Shown here in pieces: positions 56,558 to 64,000 of a stretch of DNA of 64,000 bases. This DNA is from an uncultured Gammaproteobacteria bacterium. Its GTDB lineage: Bacteria > Pseudomonadota > Gammaproteobacteria > Eutrophobiales > Eutrophobiaceae. Made by a program: the position numbers and the translations under genes. Where the stretch lies: positions 216,825 through 280,824 of the forward strand of contig CATOTD010000003.1 in assembly GCA_951812995.1 (NCBI GenBank), given 5' to 3'. The notes below the pieces were generated by a model. That model was not told the DNA's origin. It ran no database searches and saw only the letters and a list, made by a program, of their open reading frames with translations. Numbering within the stretch: position 1 is the stretch's first letter; each line of letters begins with the position of its first letter.

Positions 56558-59149
56558 TTATGGCACATTTTTGTCAAGTACGCAGAGATGTAATTTTTCA
56601 TCTACCACGCCGACTTCCAATATTACACCTGGCTCATATTGACCCGATAGAATTTTTTCTGCTAGGGGAGTTTCGAGCTTATCCTGAATGACTCGTTGCA
56701 GTGGTCGTGCACCATAGACTGGATCAAATCCTGCCAAGGCTAGATAGTCGATAGCTTCAGGACTCAATTTCAGAGCGATGTCCTGCTCATTCAAACGGGC
56801 ACCTAATCGGTCGATCTGGATCTTCGCAATGGCCCTGATTTGTTTCTGAATTAAGGCATGAAAAACAACGACTTCATCAATTCGATTGAGAAATTCAGGT
56901 CTGAAATAATGGCCGACCTCATGGAGCACAACTTCTTTCATATTGTCATATTCTGCGTCGGCCGACATTTCCTGTATCAGGTTCGAGCCGAGATTCGAGG
57001 TCATGACGATGACTGTATTGCGAAAATCTACAGTGCGTCCATGTCCATCTGTTAAACGTCCATCATCAAGTACCTGCAACAGAATGTTGAAGACATCGGC
57101 GTGTGCCTTTTCAATTTCATCAAATAAAATCAGACTGTAAGGACAACGTCTGACGGCTTCTGTTAAATAACCGCCTTGTTCATAACCAACATAACCAGGG
57201 GGTGCGCCAATGAGTCTTGCGACAGCATGTTTCTCCATATACTCAGACATATCAAGACGGATCATGGCCGCTGCGTTGTCAAACAGAAATTCCGTCAGGC
57301 ACTTGCACAATTCTGTCTTGCCAACGCCCGTTGGTCCGAGAAAAAGGAAACTGCCATTAGGCTTATCAGGATCGGAAAGTCCAGCACGTGAACGCCGAAT
57401 GGCATTGGTAACGGCTGCAACCGCTTGATCTTGACCAATAACGCGCGCCTGTAAAGTATCTGCCATGGATAATAATTTTTCACGCTCGCCTTTTAGCATT
57501 TTACTAACAGGAATACCGGTCCAGTTTGAAACGACTTCTGCAACTTCATTTTCAGCCACTTTATTGCGCAACAACTTCATTTCTTGCCGGTCGGCTTGAC
57601 TAGCCATATCCAACTGCTTTTCAAGTTCGGGAATAATGCCATACTGAAGTTCTGACATCCGGTTTAAATCGCTGGCACGTTTGGCGGCATCAAAATCTAT
57701 TCTTGCTTGTTCCAGTTTTCCTTTGATGTTGTGTGTACCGTGTAAAACTGCTTTTTCCGAGATCCATATTTCTTCCAAATCCGTAAACTCACGTTCGGTT
57801 TTTTTAATGTCTTCTTTGAGTAATGTGAGTCGTTTCTTTGACGCGGCATCGGTTTCCTTTTTTAAGGCCTCACGTTCAATTTTCATTTGGACTAACCTAC
57901 GTTCAAGTCGATCCATGGACTCTGGTTTTGAGTCAATTTCGATGCTAATGCGACTGGCAGATTCATCAATCAGATCAATGGCCTTGTCTGGTAATTGTCT
58001 GTCCGTGATGTAGCGATTAGACAATGTTGCGGCGGCAACGATAGCAGGATCAGTAATCTGTACATTATGATGTACTTCGTAGCGTTCTTTAAGGCCGCGT
58101 AAAATTGCGATGGCATCTTCAACAGTAGGTTCGTTGACAAGGACTTTTTGGAAGCGGCGTTCAAGTGCAGCATCCTGTTCAAAATTATCACGATATTCGT
58201 TCAGGGTTGTGGCACCGATACAGTGCAACTCTCCCCTGGCCAGGGCCGGTTTCAGCATATTGCCTGCATCCATGGCCCCTTCTGCCTTGCCAGCACCAAC
58301 GATGGTATGTACTTCATCAATGAACAAGATGATCCGGCCTGTTTGTTTTGTCAGATCATTCAATACCGCTTTCAAACGTTCTTCAAATTCACCCCGAAAT
58401 TTAGCACCCGCAATTAATGCCCCCATATCCAGTGCCAATAATCGTTTATGCTTTAACGACTCCGGGACTTCACCATTGATAATACGCTGCGCCAGACCTT
58501 CTACAATGGCAGTTTTCCCAACGCCCGGCTCACCAATCAGGACTGGATTGTTTTTAGTACGGCGTTGTAATACCTGAATGGTACGCCGGATCTCTTCATC
58601 ACGACCAATCACCGGGTCCAGTTTTCCATCTTCAGCCCGAGCAGTGAGATCAGTGGTATATTTTTCCAGCGCCTGGCGTTGTTCTTCTGCATTTGGATCG
58701 CCGACTTTTTCGCCACCACGTAGAGCATTGATCGCAGCATTTAATTTATCTTTATCCGCACCGCTTTGTTTGAACAGTGTACCTAGCTTGCCCTTGTCTT
58801 CTAATACTGCAATGGCGAAGAGTTCACTGGCAATATAGTCGTCATTTCTATCTTGGGCGATCTTGTCCATCACGTTTAATAGTCGCTCAAGATCGCGACT
58901 AATATGCACATCGCCCGCTACACCACTAACCGTAGGCAGGGCTTCAAGTAATGTCATGATCGCGCGATTTAGCGCGTTTAGATTCATGCCGGTGTTCGAT
59001 AGTATGTGTGGCAGAGTGCCGTCCGCTTGATTGAGCAAGGCATGTGCTAAATGGACTGGTTCGATGTATTGGTGATCGCGACCAACCGCGAGGCTTTGTG
59101 CGCTCGCCAGTGCCATTTGCAACTTGGTCGTTAATTTATCGGGGTTCAT
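56558..59149 (-). CDS. clpB: ATP-dependent disaggregase ClpB
   Basis: Hsp104-type AAA+ chaperone that dissolves protein aggregates together with DnaK. It has 863 residues: an N-terminal Clp repeat domain, a first AAA+ module with [18 protein letters not shown] (about residue 200), a coiled-coil middle domain (about 400-530) and a second module with [12 protein letters not shown] (about 605). Length and domain order are standard. A heat-shock-type promoter is suggested upstream. In many Gammaproteobacteria it follows pgeF; here a glutamate dehydrogenase gene lies between. Confidence 0.95.
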   Translation of the reverse strand: MNPDKLTTKLQMALASAQSLAVGRDHQYIEPVHLAHALLNQADGTLPHILSNTGMNLNALNRAIMTLLEALPTVSGVAGDVHISRDLERLLNVMDKIAQDRNDDYIASELFAIAVLEDKGKLGTLFKQSGADKDKLNAAINALRGGEKVGDPNAEEQRQALEKYTTDLTARAEDGKLDPVIGRDEEIRRTIQVLQRRTKNNPVLIGEPGVGKTAIVEGLAQRIINGEVPESLKHKRLLALDMGALIAGAKFRGEFEERLKAVLNDLTKQTGRIILFIDEVHTIVGAGKAEGAMDAGNMLKPALARGELHCIGATTLNEYRDNFEQDAALERRFQKVLVNEPTVEDAIAILRGLKERYEVHHNVQITDPAIVAAATLSNRYITDRQLPDKAIDLIDESASRISIEIDSKPESMDRLERRLVQMKIEREALKKETDAASKKRLTLLKEDIKKTEREFTDLEEIWISEKAVLHGTHNIKGKLEQARIDFDAAKRASDLNRMSELQYGIIPELEKQLDMASQADRQEMKLLRNKVAENEVAEVVSNWTGIPVSKMLKGEREKLLSMADTLQARVIGQDQAVAAVTNAIRRSRAGLSDPDKPNGSFLFLGPTGVGKTELCKCLTEFLFDNAAAMIRLDMSEYMEKHAVARLIGAPPGYVGYEQGGYLTEAVRRCPYSLILFDEIEKAHADVFNILLQVLDDGRLTDGHGRTVDFRNTVIVMTSNLGSNLIQEMSADAEYDNMKEVVLHEVGHYFRPEFLNRIDEVVVFHALIQKQIRAIAKIQIDRLGARLNEQDIALKLSPEAIDYLALAGFDPVYGARPLQRVIQDKLETPLAEKILSGQYEPGVILEVGVVDEKLHLCVLDKNVP

Positions 59150-59182
59150 TTGTCTGACCTTGGTTAAAATTCATATCTTGGT

Positions 59183-59210
59183 AAATAAGGTCATTCTCCA
59201 GATAATCAAG
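59183..59210 (-). promoter_or_regulatory. Possible sigma-32 promoter of clpB
   Basis: On the minus strand CTTGATT, 13 bases, then CCTTATTT, against the heat-shock consensus CTTGAAA-N13/15-CCCCATNT. It lies 34 bases before the clpB start. The match is partial, but the family is classically under heat-shock control. Confidence 0.4.
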
Positions 59211-59291
59211 CCCACATTAGACTACAACATGCCAGACAACATGGTAAAAATTACGATCGCTATGAAAATGATAGCTATAAGTTATTGTTCA

Positions 59292-60716
59292 TTAGTAAAC
59301 ACCGATATCAATATATGCTCGGACTAATTTTTGAATGGCGACGACATAGGCGGCTGTTCTAAAATCATGCACATTATCATTGGATTGATATATTTCTTTT
59401 AATTGCTGGTAACTATTACGCATCGTGTCATCAAGCCCTGATCTAACCAGATCGAGCTCATCAGCACCATGTGCCAGTTCCTTTTGCATCCAGCTAGCAG
59501 ATTTTTCACCGGTCATGTTCTCAATGACTTTTAGCATCTGCGCACCGCGCATTTCATCGTGTCTGCGCTCCATTCTCCCAAAACGGATATGGGCGATATT
59601 ACGCACCCACTCAAAATAAGAAACAGTCACACCGCCGGCATTGATATAAGCATCTGGCAATATGGTGATGCCGCGCTGTTGCAAGATGTCATCAGCTTCA
59701 AAGGTAACAGGCCCATTCGCTGCTTCGACGATCAACTTAGTCTTGATGTTGTGGGCATTCTCTTTTGTGATCTGGGCCTCCATGGCCGCTGGAATCAGAA
59801 TGTCACATTCAATCTCTAAACCGGCCGCAATATTTTCAGAGAAAACGGCCCCGGGAAATCCTTCTATGGTTTTGTGTTGATTCATGTGCATTCTGACATC
59901 TTCAACACACAACCCATCCTCATTAACCAATACGCCATCGCGTTCAATGATGGCTATAATCTTGCTTTGATCTTCTTCATCCAATAGCTTTGCGGCGTAA
60001 TAACCCACGTTGCCCAAGCCTTGCACGACAATACGTTTACCGCCAAGTTTAGGTGTCAGTCCCGCCGCCTTGACATCATCTGCATGACGAAAAAATTCAC
60101 GTATGGCATAGACTACGCCACGTCCCGTCGCTTCCACCCGGCCGCGGATACCACCGTGCGCGACAGGCTTTCCAGTCACGCATCCCAAGTAGTTGATATC
60201 CTCAGGGTGTAATTGTTTGTAGGTGTCAGTGATCCAGGCCATCTCTCTTTCACCCGTTCCCATGTCAGGTGCCGGGACATTAGTTGCGGGGCTGAGGTAG
60301 CCTTTTCTGATCAGTTCTCGCGCAAAGCGTCGCGTGATTCTCTGCATGTCATCACGGGTATATTTTGACGGATCAATTAATAGCCCGCCTTTTGATCCGC
60401 CAAACGGGACATCAACAATGGCACATTTATAGGTCATCAACGATGCCAGCGCCTCAACTTCATCTTCGTTGACAATCGGCGCGAAGCGAATACCACCTTT
60501 TGACGGCAATCGGTGATCACTATGTACCGAGCGCCATCCGGTAAATACTTCGATCCTGCCGTTTATCTCTACCGGGAAACTGACTTTAATAGTGGAGTTG
60601 CAGGTCTTGATTGAATTTGAAATACCAGTATCTATCTTGAGCACAGTTAAAGCCCGATCAATCATAAAATTTACATTGGCACTGAAGCTCAGTGATGGGT
60701 TATTCTTTTTTTCCAT
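59292..60716 (-). CDS. Glu/Leu/Phe/Val-type dehydrogenase (glutamate dehydrogenase)
   Basis: NAD(P)-dependent oxidative deamination of an amino acid, most likely glutamate. It has 474 residues from ATG 60716, chosen for the GGGGGAA ribosome site upstream; a longer frame from 60785 would overlap pgeF. Visible are HSDHRLPSKGGIRFAP, the active-site region KCAIVDVPFGGSKGG, PAPDMGTGEREMAW, and the nucleotide-binding GLGNVGYYAAKLL. Similar proteins are often annotated as glutamate dehydrogenase; coenzyme preference cannot be told. It sits between pgeF and clpB. Confidence 0.85.
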   Translation of the reverse strand: MEKKNNPSLSFSANVNFMIDRALTVLKIDTGISNSIKTCNSTIKVSFPVEINGRIEVFTGWRSVHSDHRLPSKGGIRFAPIVNEDEVEALASLMTYKCAIVDVPFGGSKGGLLIDPSKYTRDDMQRITRRFARELIRKGYLSPATNVPAPDMGTGEREMAWITDTYKQLHPEDINYLGCVTGKPVAHGGIRGRVEATGRGVVYAIREFFRHADDVKAAGLTPKLGGKRIVVQGLGNVGYYAAKLLDEEDQSKIIAIIERDGVLVNEDGLCVEDVRMHMNQHKTIEGFPGAVFSENIAAGLEIECDILIPAAMEAQITKENAHNIKTKLIVEAANGPVTFEADDILQQRGITILPDAYINAGGVTVSYFEWVRNIAHIRFGRMERRHDEMRGAQMLKVIENMTGEKSASWMQKELAHGADELDLVRSGLDDTMRNSYQQLKEIYQSNDNVHDFRTAAYVVAIQKLVRAYIDIGVY

Positions 60717-60772
60717 AACGTTTTCCCCCTGATTATTATTTCTCGCAAACTTAAAATCTGACCATGATTGTA

Positions 60773-61519
60773 TTACGCCATCCAAATCATGGTCGCCATT
60801 CGACCGGTCTTGCCGTCACGTCGATATGAATAGAATAAACTATCCTCTGTGTAGGTACATAGTCCAGATTCATGAATTGAGTCAACGCCTGATTTTTTTA
60901 ATATGATTTTAACTATTTTGACTAAATCGCAGTACCAGTGATCTGTATTGATCTGATGAAACGCACTTTTTAGTCGTATTGAATGCGCCAGACATTGTTC
61001 ATAAACCGCTTTGCCCACTATATAGTGTTGACTGCTGATACAAGGACCTATCCAAATCTGCAAGGATGCTGGGCGCGAAAATGCCTGGACTGCTTTTTCA
61101 ATTATCCCACAACAGATCCCTCTCCAACCTGCATGGATAGCGCCTATCTGTGTACCACCGACATCGCAGAACAAAATAGGCACACAGTCTGCCGTCATGA
61201 CGGCACAGACTTTATTTTGCTGTGTCGTATAACTGCCATCTGCGGAAAAATTTTCAGGACCGGCATCAATAGAGATTATTTTCGCACCATGGATCTGTTC
61301 CAACCAGACGGGTGCTGTGGGTAAGCTGAGATGGCGGGTTAAAATCTTTCGATTTTTTATGACATTTTCCGGCAAGTCGCCGACATGCAACGCCAGATTA
61401 AGATCCTGATACGGCCAGCGACTACACCCGCCAAACCGTAATGATGTGCCGGCACGTATTTTTTTCGGAGCCGGCCAATCAGCCCACATCCATAAATCGT
61501 CAGGCGGTTGCGTCATCAT
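60773..61519 (-). CDS. pgeF: Peptidoglycan-editing factor / purine nucleoside phosphorylase-like PgeF
   Basis: YfiH/DUF152 (laccase-domain) protein of 248 residues. Family members show purine nucleoside phosphorylase and adenosine deaminase activities, and in E. coli help keep L-Ser out of the stem peptide. Metal-site motifs are QIHGAKI, MTADCVPILF and IHAGWRGICCG. It overlaps the 3' end of rluD by 20 bases, the usual rluD-pgeF pair. Two ATGs (61519 and 61516) are adjacent. Confidence 0.9.
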   Translation of the reverse strand: MMTQPPDDLWMWADWPAPKKIRAGTSLRFGGCSRWPYQDLNLALHVGDLPENVIKNRKILTRHLSLPTAPVWLEQIHGAKIISIDAGPENFSADGSYTTQQNKVCAVMTADCVPILFCDVGGTQIGAIHAGWRGICCGIIEKAVQAFSRPASLQIWIGPCISSQHYIVGKAVYEQCLAHSIRLKSAFHQINTDHWYCDLVKIVKIILKKSGVDSIHESGLCTYTEDSLFYSYRRDGKTGRMATMIWMA

Positions 61520-62453
61520 TATTCAAGGCGGTGATTAATGTTTGCATGGCATCTGGTAATTCGGCGATAAATTGCATTACTTGTTTTGTCGTCGGGTGTG
61601 TCAAGGTGAGTGCAGAGGCATGTAAGGCTTGCCGATTACAATGGCTGATGATATTGCGCAGGGACGCATCTATTCCTTTGCGAAGAGATTGATGATAGCC
61701 ATAGACCGGATCGCCCACGATGGGATGCTTTATATGCGCTAGATGCACTCTAATTTGATGGGTCCGGCCTGTTTCGAGTTGTACATGGAGATGGGTATAG
61801 TGTTTATATTTCTTGATTATTCTGTAGTGCGTTGTCGCTATTTTGCCATTATCTGTGATGGCCATTTTGATTCTTTGTCGAGGATGTCGTCCTATTTTGT
61901 TGGTAATGGAGCCGCCCGAGATGAGTTGACCACAAACGATTGCCTGGTATTCGCGCTTTATAGCTCGCCGTTGCAGTTGTTTAACCAAAGCGGTATGTGA
62001 CGGAAGGGTGCGTGCGATGACCAAAAGACCGGATGTGTCTTTATCCAGACGGTGAATAATCCCCGCTCGCGGCACTACAGCGAGACTTTCATCAAAATGT
62101 AACAAGGCATTTACCAATGTGTGATCAGGATTGCCCGCGCCAGGATGCACAACCAATCCAGCCGGTTTGTTGATAATAATGAATGCTTCATCTTCATGGA
62201 CAATATTTAACTTGATTGCTTCGGCCTGATGTTCATGACGTGCATCAATTTTAGTCTTGATTTCAATAACATCACCGCTATTGACAGTATCCCGTTGTCG
62301 GTAAATTGTTTTATTCACGGTAACATCACCCGCCTTGATCCACGACTGGATACGAACACGAGAATGTTCCAGATACAGTTTAGCAAGCGTTCGATCAAGG
62401 CGTTGACCGGCAAGTGCATCTGGCACGACTATTTTTAGTTGTAGTTTAGGCAT
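61500..62453 (-). CDS. rluD: 23S rRNA pseudouridine synthase RluD
   Basis: Makes pseudouridines 1911, 1915 and 1917 in helix 69 of 23S rRNA. It has 317 residues from ATG 62453, which fits the family N-terminus (PDALAGQRLDRTLAKL); ATG 62474 would add seven residues. There is an S4 RNA-binding domain at the N-terminus and the catalytic motif HRLDKDTSGLLVIAR with its Asp; ETGRTHQIRVHLAHIKHPIVG follows. It is divergent from bamD with under 50 bases between, as in many Gammaproteobacteria. Confidence 0.92.
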   Translation of the reverse strand: MPKLQLKIVVPDALAGQRLDRTLAKLYLEHSRVRIQSWIKAGDVTVNKTIYRQRDTVNSGDVIEIKTKIDARHEHQAEAIKLNIVHEDEAFIIINKPAGLVVHPGAGNPDHTLVNALLHFDESLAVVPRAGIIHRLDKDTSGLLVIARTLPSHTALVKQLQRRAIKREYQAIVCGQLISGGSITNKIGRHPRQRIKMAITDNGKIATTHYRIIKKYKHYTHLHVQLETGRTHQIRVHLAHIKHPIVGDPVYGYHQSLRKGIDASLRNIISHCNRQALHASALTLTHPTTKQVMQFIAELPDAMQTLITALNNDDATA

Positions 62454-62500
62454 GTGTCTGGGACTTTCCCTCATGCAGGGTTTACGCTAATCTACAGTCT

Positions 62501-63256
62501 ATGCGACATTCGATATTATTTTTACTGATTTTTACGCTTTCTGGTTGTTCCTACTTCAAAGATAAGGGCGATGATACCGCAACTTGGGATGCGGATCGTA
62601 TTTATACGGAGGCTCGAGGCGCATTGGATTCGGGCGCTTATGCAAAAGCCATTGAGCTGTATCAAAAGTTGGAAACTAAATTTCCCTTTGGCGTGCATGC
62701 ACAACAAGCATTACTTGATTTGGCGTATGCGCATTATAAGAATAATGAACCCGAGGCGGTGCTTGCGGCCTGTGATCGTTTTATCAAGCTATACCCGCAA
62801 AATACGCATGTTGATTATGCCTATTATCTAAAAGGTCTGACAAATTTTAATAAGGGCAAGGGGTTCACACAGCGTTATTTGCCGATAGATGAATCGCAAC
62901 GTGATCCGGATGCTGCACTCACGGCTTTCCAGAGTTTTTCTGAGCTTATCGAACGTTTTCCTGATAGCCAGTACGTCGAAGATGCCATGCAACGCATGCG
63001 CTATTTACGTAATATCCTGGCAAAAAGTGAAATCCATGTTGCGCATTATTATATGCGCCGCGGGGCGCTTGTAGCCGCTGTAAACAGGGCGAGATATGTT
63101 ATAGAGAACTATCCTAAAACGCCGTCTGTGCCAGATGCTTTGGTGTTAATGGCAAAGGCGTATCGTGTACTGGAAATGAATGATCTGGCCAATGATGCCT
63201 TGCGTGTGTTGGAATTTAATTACCCCAATCATCCGGGGCTTTATGACACGAACTAA
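62501..63256 (+). CDS. bamD: Outer membrane assembly lipoprotein BamD
   Basis: Essential lipoprotein of the BAM complex that inserts beta-barrel proteins into the outer membrane. It has 251 residues: signal peptide with lipobox LSGC (lipidated Cys at about 16), then five TPR-like repeats (YTEARGALDSGAYAKAIELY, AYYLKGLTNFNKG, DPDAALTAFQSFSELIERFP). ATG 62501 has no clear ribosome site. The divergent rluD neighbour supports the call. Confidence 0.93.
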   Translation: MRHSILFLLIFTLSGCSYFKDKGDDTATWDADRIYTEARGALDSGAYAKAIELYQKLETKFPFGVHAQQALLDLAYAHYKNNEPEAVLAACDRFIKLYPQNTHVDYAYYLKGLTNFNKGKGFTQRYLPIDESQRDPDAALTAFQSFSELIERFPDSQYVEDAMQRMRYLRNILAKSEIHVAHYYMRRGALVAAVNRARYVIENYPKTPSVPDALVLMAKAYRVLEMNDLANDALRVLEFNYPNHPGLYDTN

Positions 63257-63291
63257 TGCGGAATGACGCGGAATGATATGCAGATCATACG

Positions 63292-63840
63292 TTAATAATG
63301 TAATGCTTCGGGCGATGCGGTGTAGGCTTGCAGTGCCTCAATAATCTCGACTTTGGCATCCGCCTCTCCGTACCAACCATCAACCTTGACCCATTTATTG
63401 GGTTCCAAGTCCTTATAATGCTCAAAAAAGTGGGTAATCTGATCAAGTAAAGCCGGTTGCACGTCCCGATAAGAATTAATATCGCGGTTGAATTTAGAGA
63501 CTGAATCAATCGGCACGACCATCAGCTTGCTGTCGTCACCCGCCTCATCGGTCATTTTCAACACGCCGATCGGACGACAAGGTATAACGGCTCCAGAGAT
63601 GATGGACATGGGGGTCATGACAATAACATCTGTTGGGTCGCCATCTTTCGCCAGCGTCTTTGGTATATAGCCGTAATTACAAGGGTAATGCATCGACGTA
63701 TTTAGAAAACGATCAACAAACATGGCACCGCTTTCTTTATCCAATTCATATTTAACGGGAGGGCCATGAATGGGGATCTCAATCACAACATTCACCTCAT
63801 CGGGTGGATTGTTGCCGGCGGTAACCCTATCTAGGTTCAT
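63292..63840 (-). CDS. ppa: Inorganic pyrophosphatase (family I)
   Basis: Hydrolyses pyrophosphate to drive biosynthetic reactions. It has 182 residues: KYELDKESGAMFVDRFL, YPCNYGYIPKTLAKDGDPTDVIV with the metal-binding D-x-D-P-x-D cluster, and HFFEHYKDLEPNKWVKV near the C-terminus. It converges on bamD with 35 bases between. The next gene upstream is acs, whose pyrophosphate product this enzyme would remove. Confidence 0.95.
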   Translation of the reverse strand: MNLDRVTAGNNPPDEVNVVIEIPIHGPPVKYELDKESGAMFVDRFLNTSMHYPCNYGYIPKTLAKDGDPTDVIVMTPMSIISGAVIPCRPIGVLKMTDEAGDDSKLMVVPIDSVSKFNRDINSYRDVQPALLDQITHFFEHYKDLEPNKWVKVDGWYGEADAKVEIIEALQAYTASPEALHY

Positions 63841-63849
63841 TGCTTAAAT

Positions 63850-64000
63850 TTATTTGTTGATGCGATTATCAATGAGGTTGTCAACCACGCCAGGATCGGC
63901 AAGCGTGCTGGTATCGCCCAAGGTATCAAGTTCATTGGCCGCCACCTTGCGCAATATACGGCGCATGATCTTGCCCGAGCGTGTTTTGGGTAGCCCTGGT
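63850..64000 (-). CDS. acs: Acetyl-CoA synthetase, C-terminal end (cut by window)
   Basis: The last 49 codons of an AMP-forming acetyl-CoA synthetase, entering from the right edge. [20 protein letters not shown] is the family C-terminal motif, with the catalytic and acetylation-regulated Lys in SGKIMRR, and the tail [16 protein letters not shown] is typical of Acs. It is nine bases upstream of ppa in the same direction. Substrate choice cannot be judged from this part alone. Confidence 0.85.
   Translation of the reverse strand, partial: PGLPKTRSGKIMRRILRKVAANELDTLGDTSTLADPGVVDNLIDNRINK

Noticed and set aside
60717..60785. Longer N-terminus for the glutamate dehydrogenase
   Set aside because: It would overlap pgeF and lacks family similarity; a good ribosome site supports 60716.

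Overview
The window looks like a chromosomal segment of a gammaproteobacterium with genes for tetrahydromethanopterin (H4MPT)-linked one-carbon metabolism. Three things point there: the gene order mraZ...ftsZ-lpxC, dciA, M23, secA, argJ, Nudix-ThiE, coaE-pilD-pilC-pilB, clpB...rluD/bamD; a MurE of the meso-diaminopimelate type; and the bacterial-type MtdB, Mch and Fae. The native genes look AT-leaning by eye, while the insertion sequences, especially the IS5-type ones, look richer in GC. Genus is not determinable from the sequence alone. No rRNA, tRNA or CRISPR array was seen.

Layout. 1-1546: remnants of an IS5-family and an IS256-family element. 1630-7779: a four-gene operon for a small Cys/His-rich secreted protein and a CusCBA-like heavy-metal RND efflux system. 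7855-11806: a GAGTC-rich simple repeat followed by a mosaic of dead insertion sequences. 11834-12181: an isolated FwdD-like (formylmethanofuran dehydrogenase subunit D-type) gene. 12309-13607: an IS5 copy with a 4-bp target duplication. 13672-20757: the H4MPT one-carbon cluster (beta-RFAP synthase, mtdB, ATP-grasp protein, mch, RimK-like ligase, CitG-like protein, fae), ended by a strong terminator. 21134-22396: an SDR reductase and a VOC-fold protein. 22422-25851: a second nest of dead IS256/IS5 elements.

26168-45051 is a complete division and cell wall (dcw) cluster, mraZ to lpxC, almost entirely translationally coupled, with an MraZ-type operator upstream. Then come dciA (opposite strand), an M23 peptidase, secA, argJ and a Nudix-ThiE fusion. 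On the minus strand lie pilB-pilC-pilD-coaE, clpB, a glutamate dehydrogenase, and pgeF and rluD, with bamD divergent. The window ends with ppa and the 3' end of acs.

How the genes work together. Fae condenses formaldehyde with H4MPT, MtdB oxidises methylene-H4MPT and Mch interconverts methenyl- and formyl-H4MPT. The beta-RFAP synthase and the three accessory proteins probably serve cofactor synthesis. The formyl-transfer/hydrolase complex that would finish the route is not in the window, but the FwdD-like gene was probably a divergent neighbour of the cluster before an IS5 copy landed between them. The most unusual signal is in the insertion sequences: three families each have several copies that share the same disabling lesions, and two of these families have shared element ends next to different flanks. 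That suggests dead elements were mobilised in trans.
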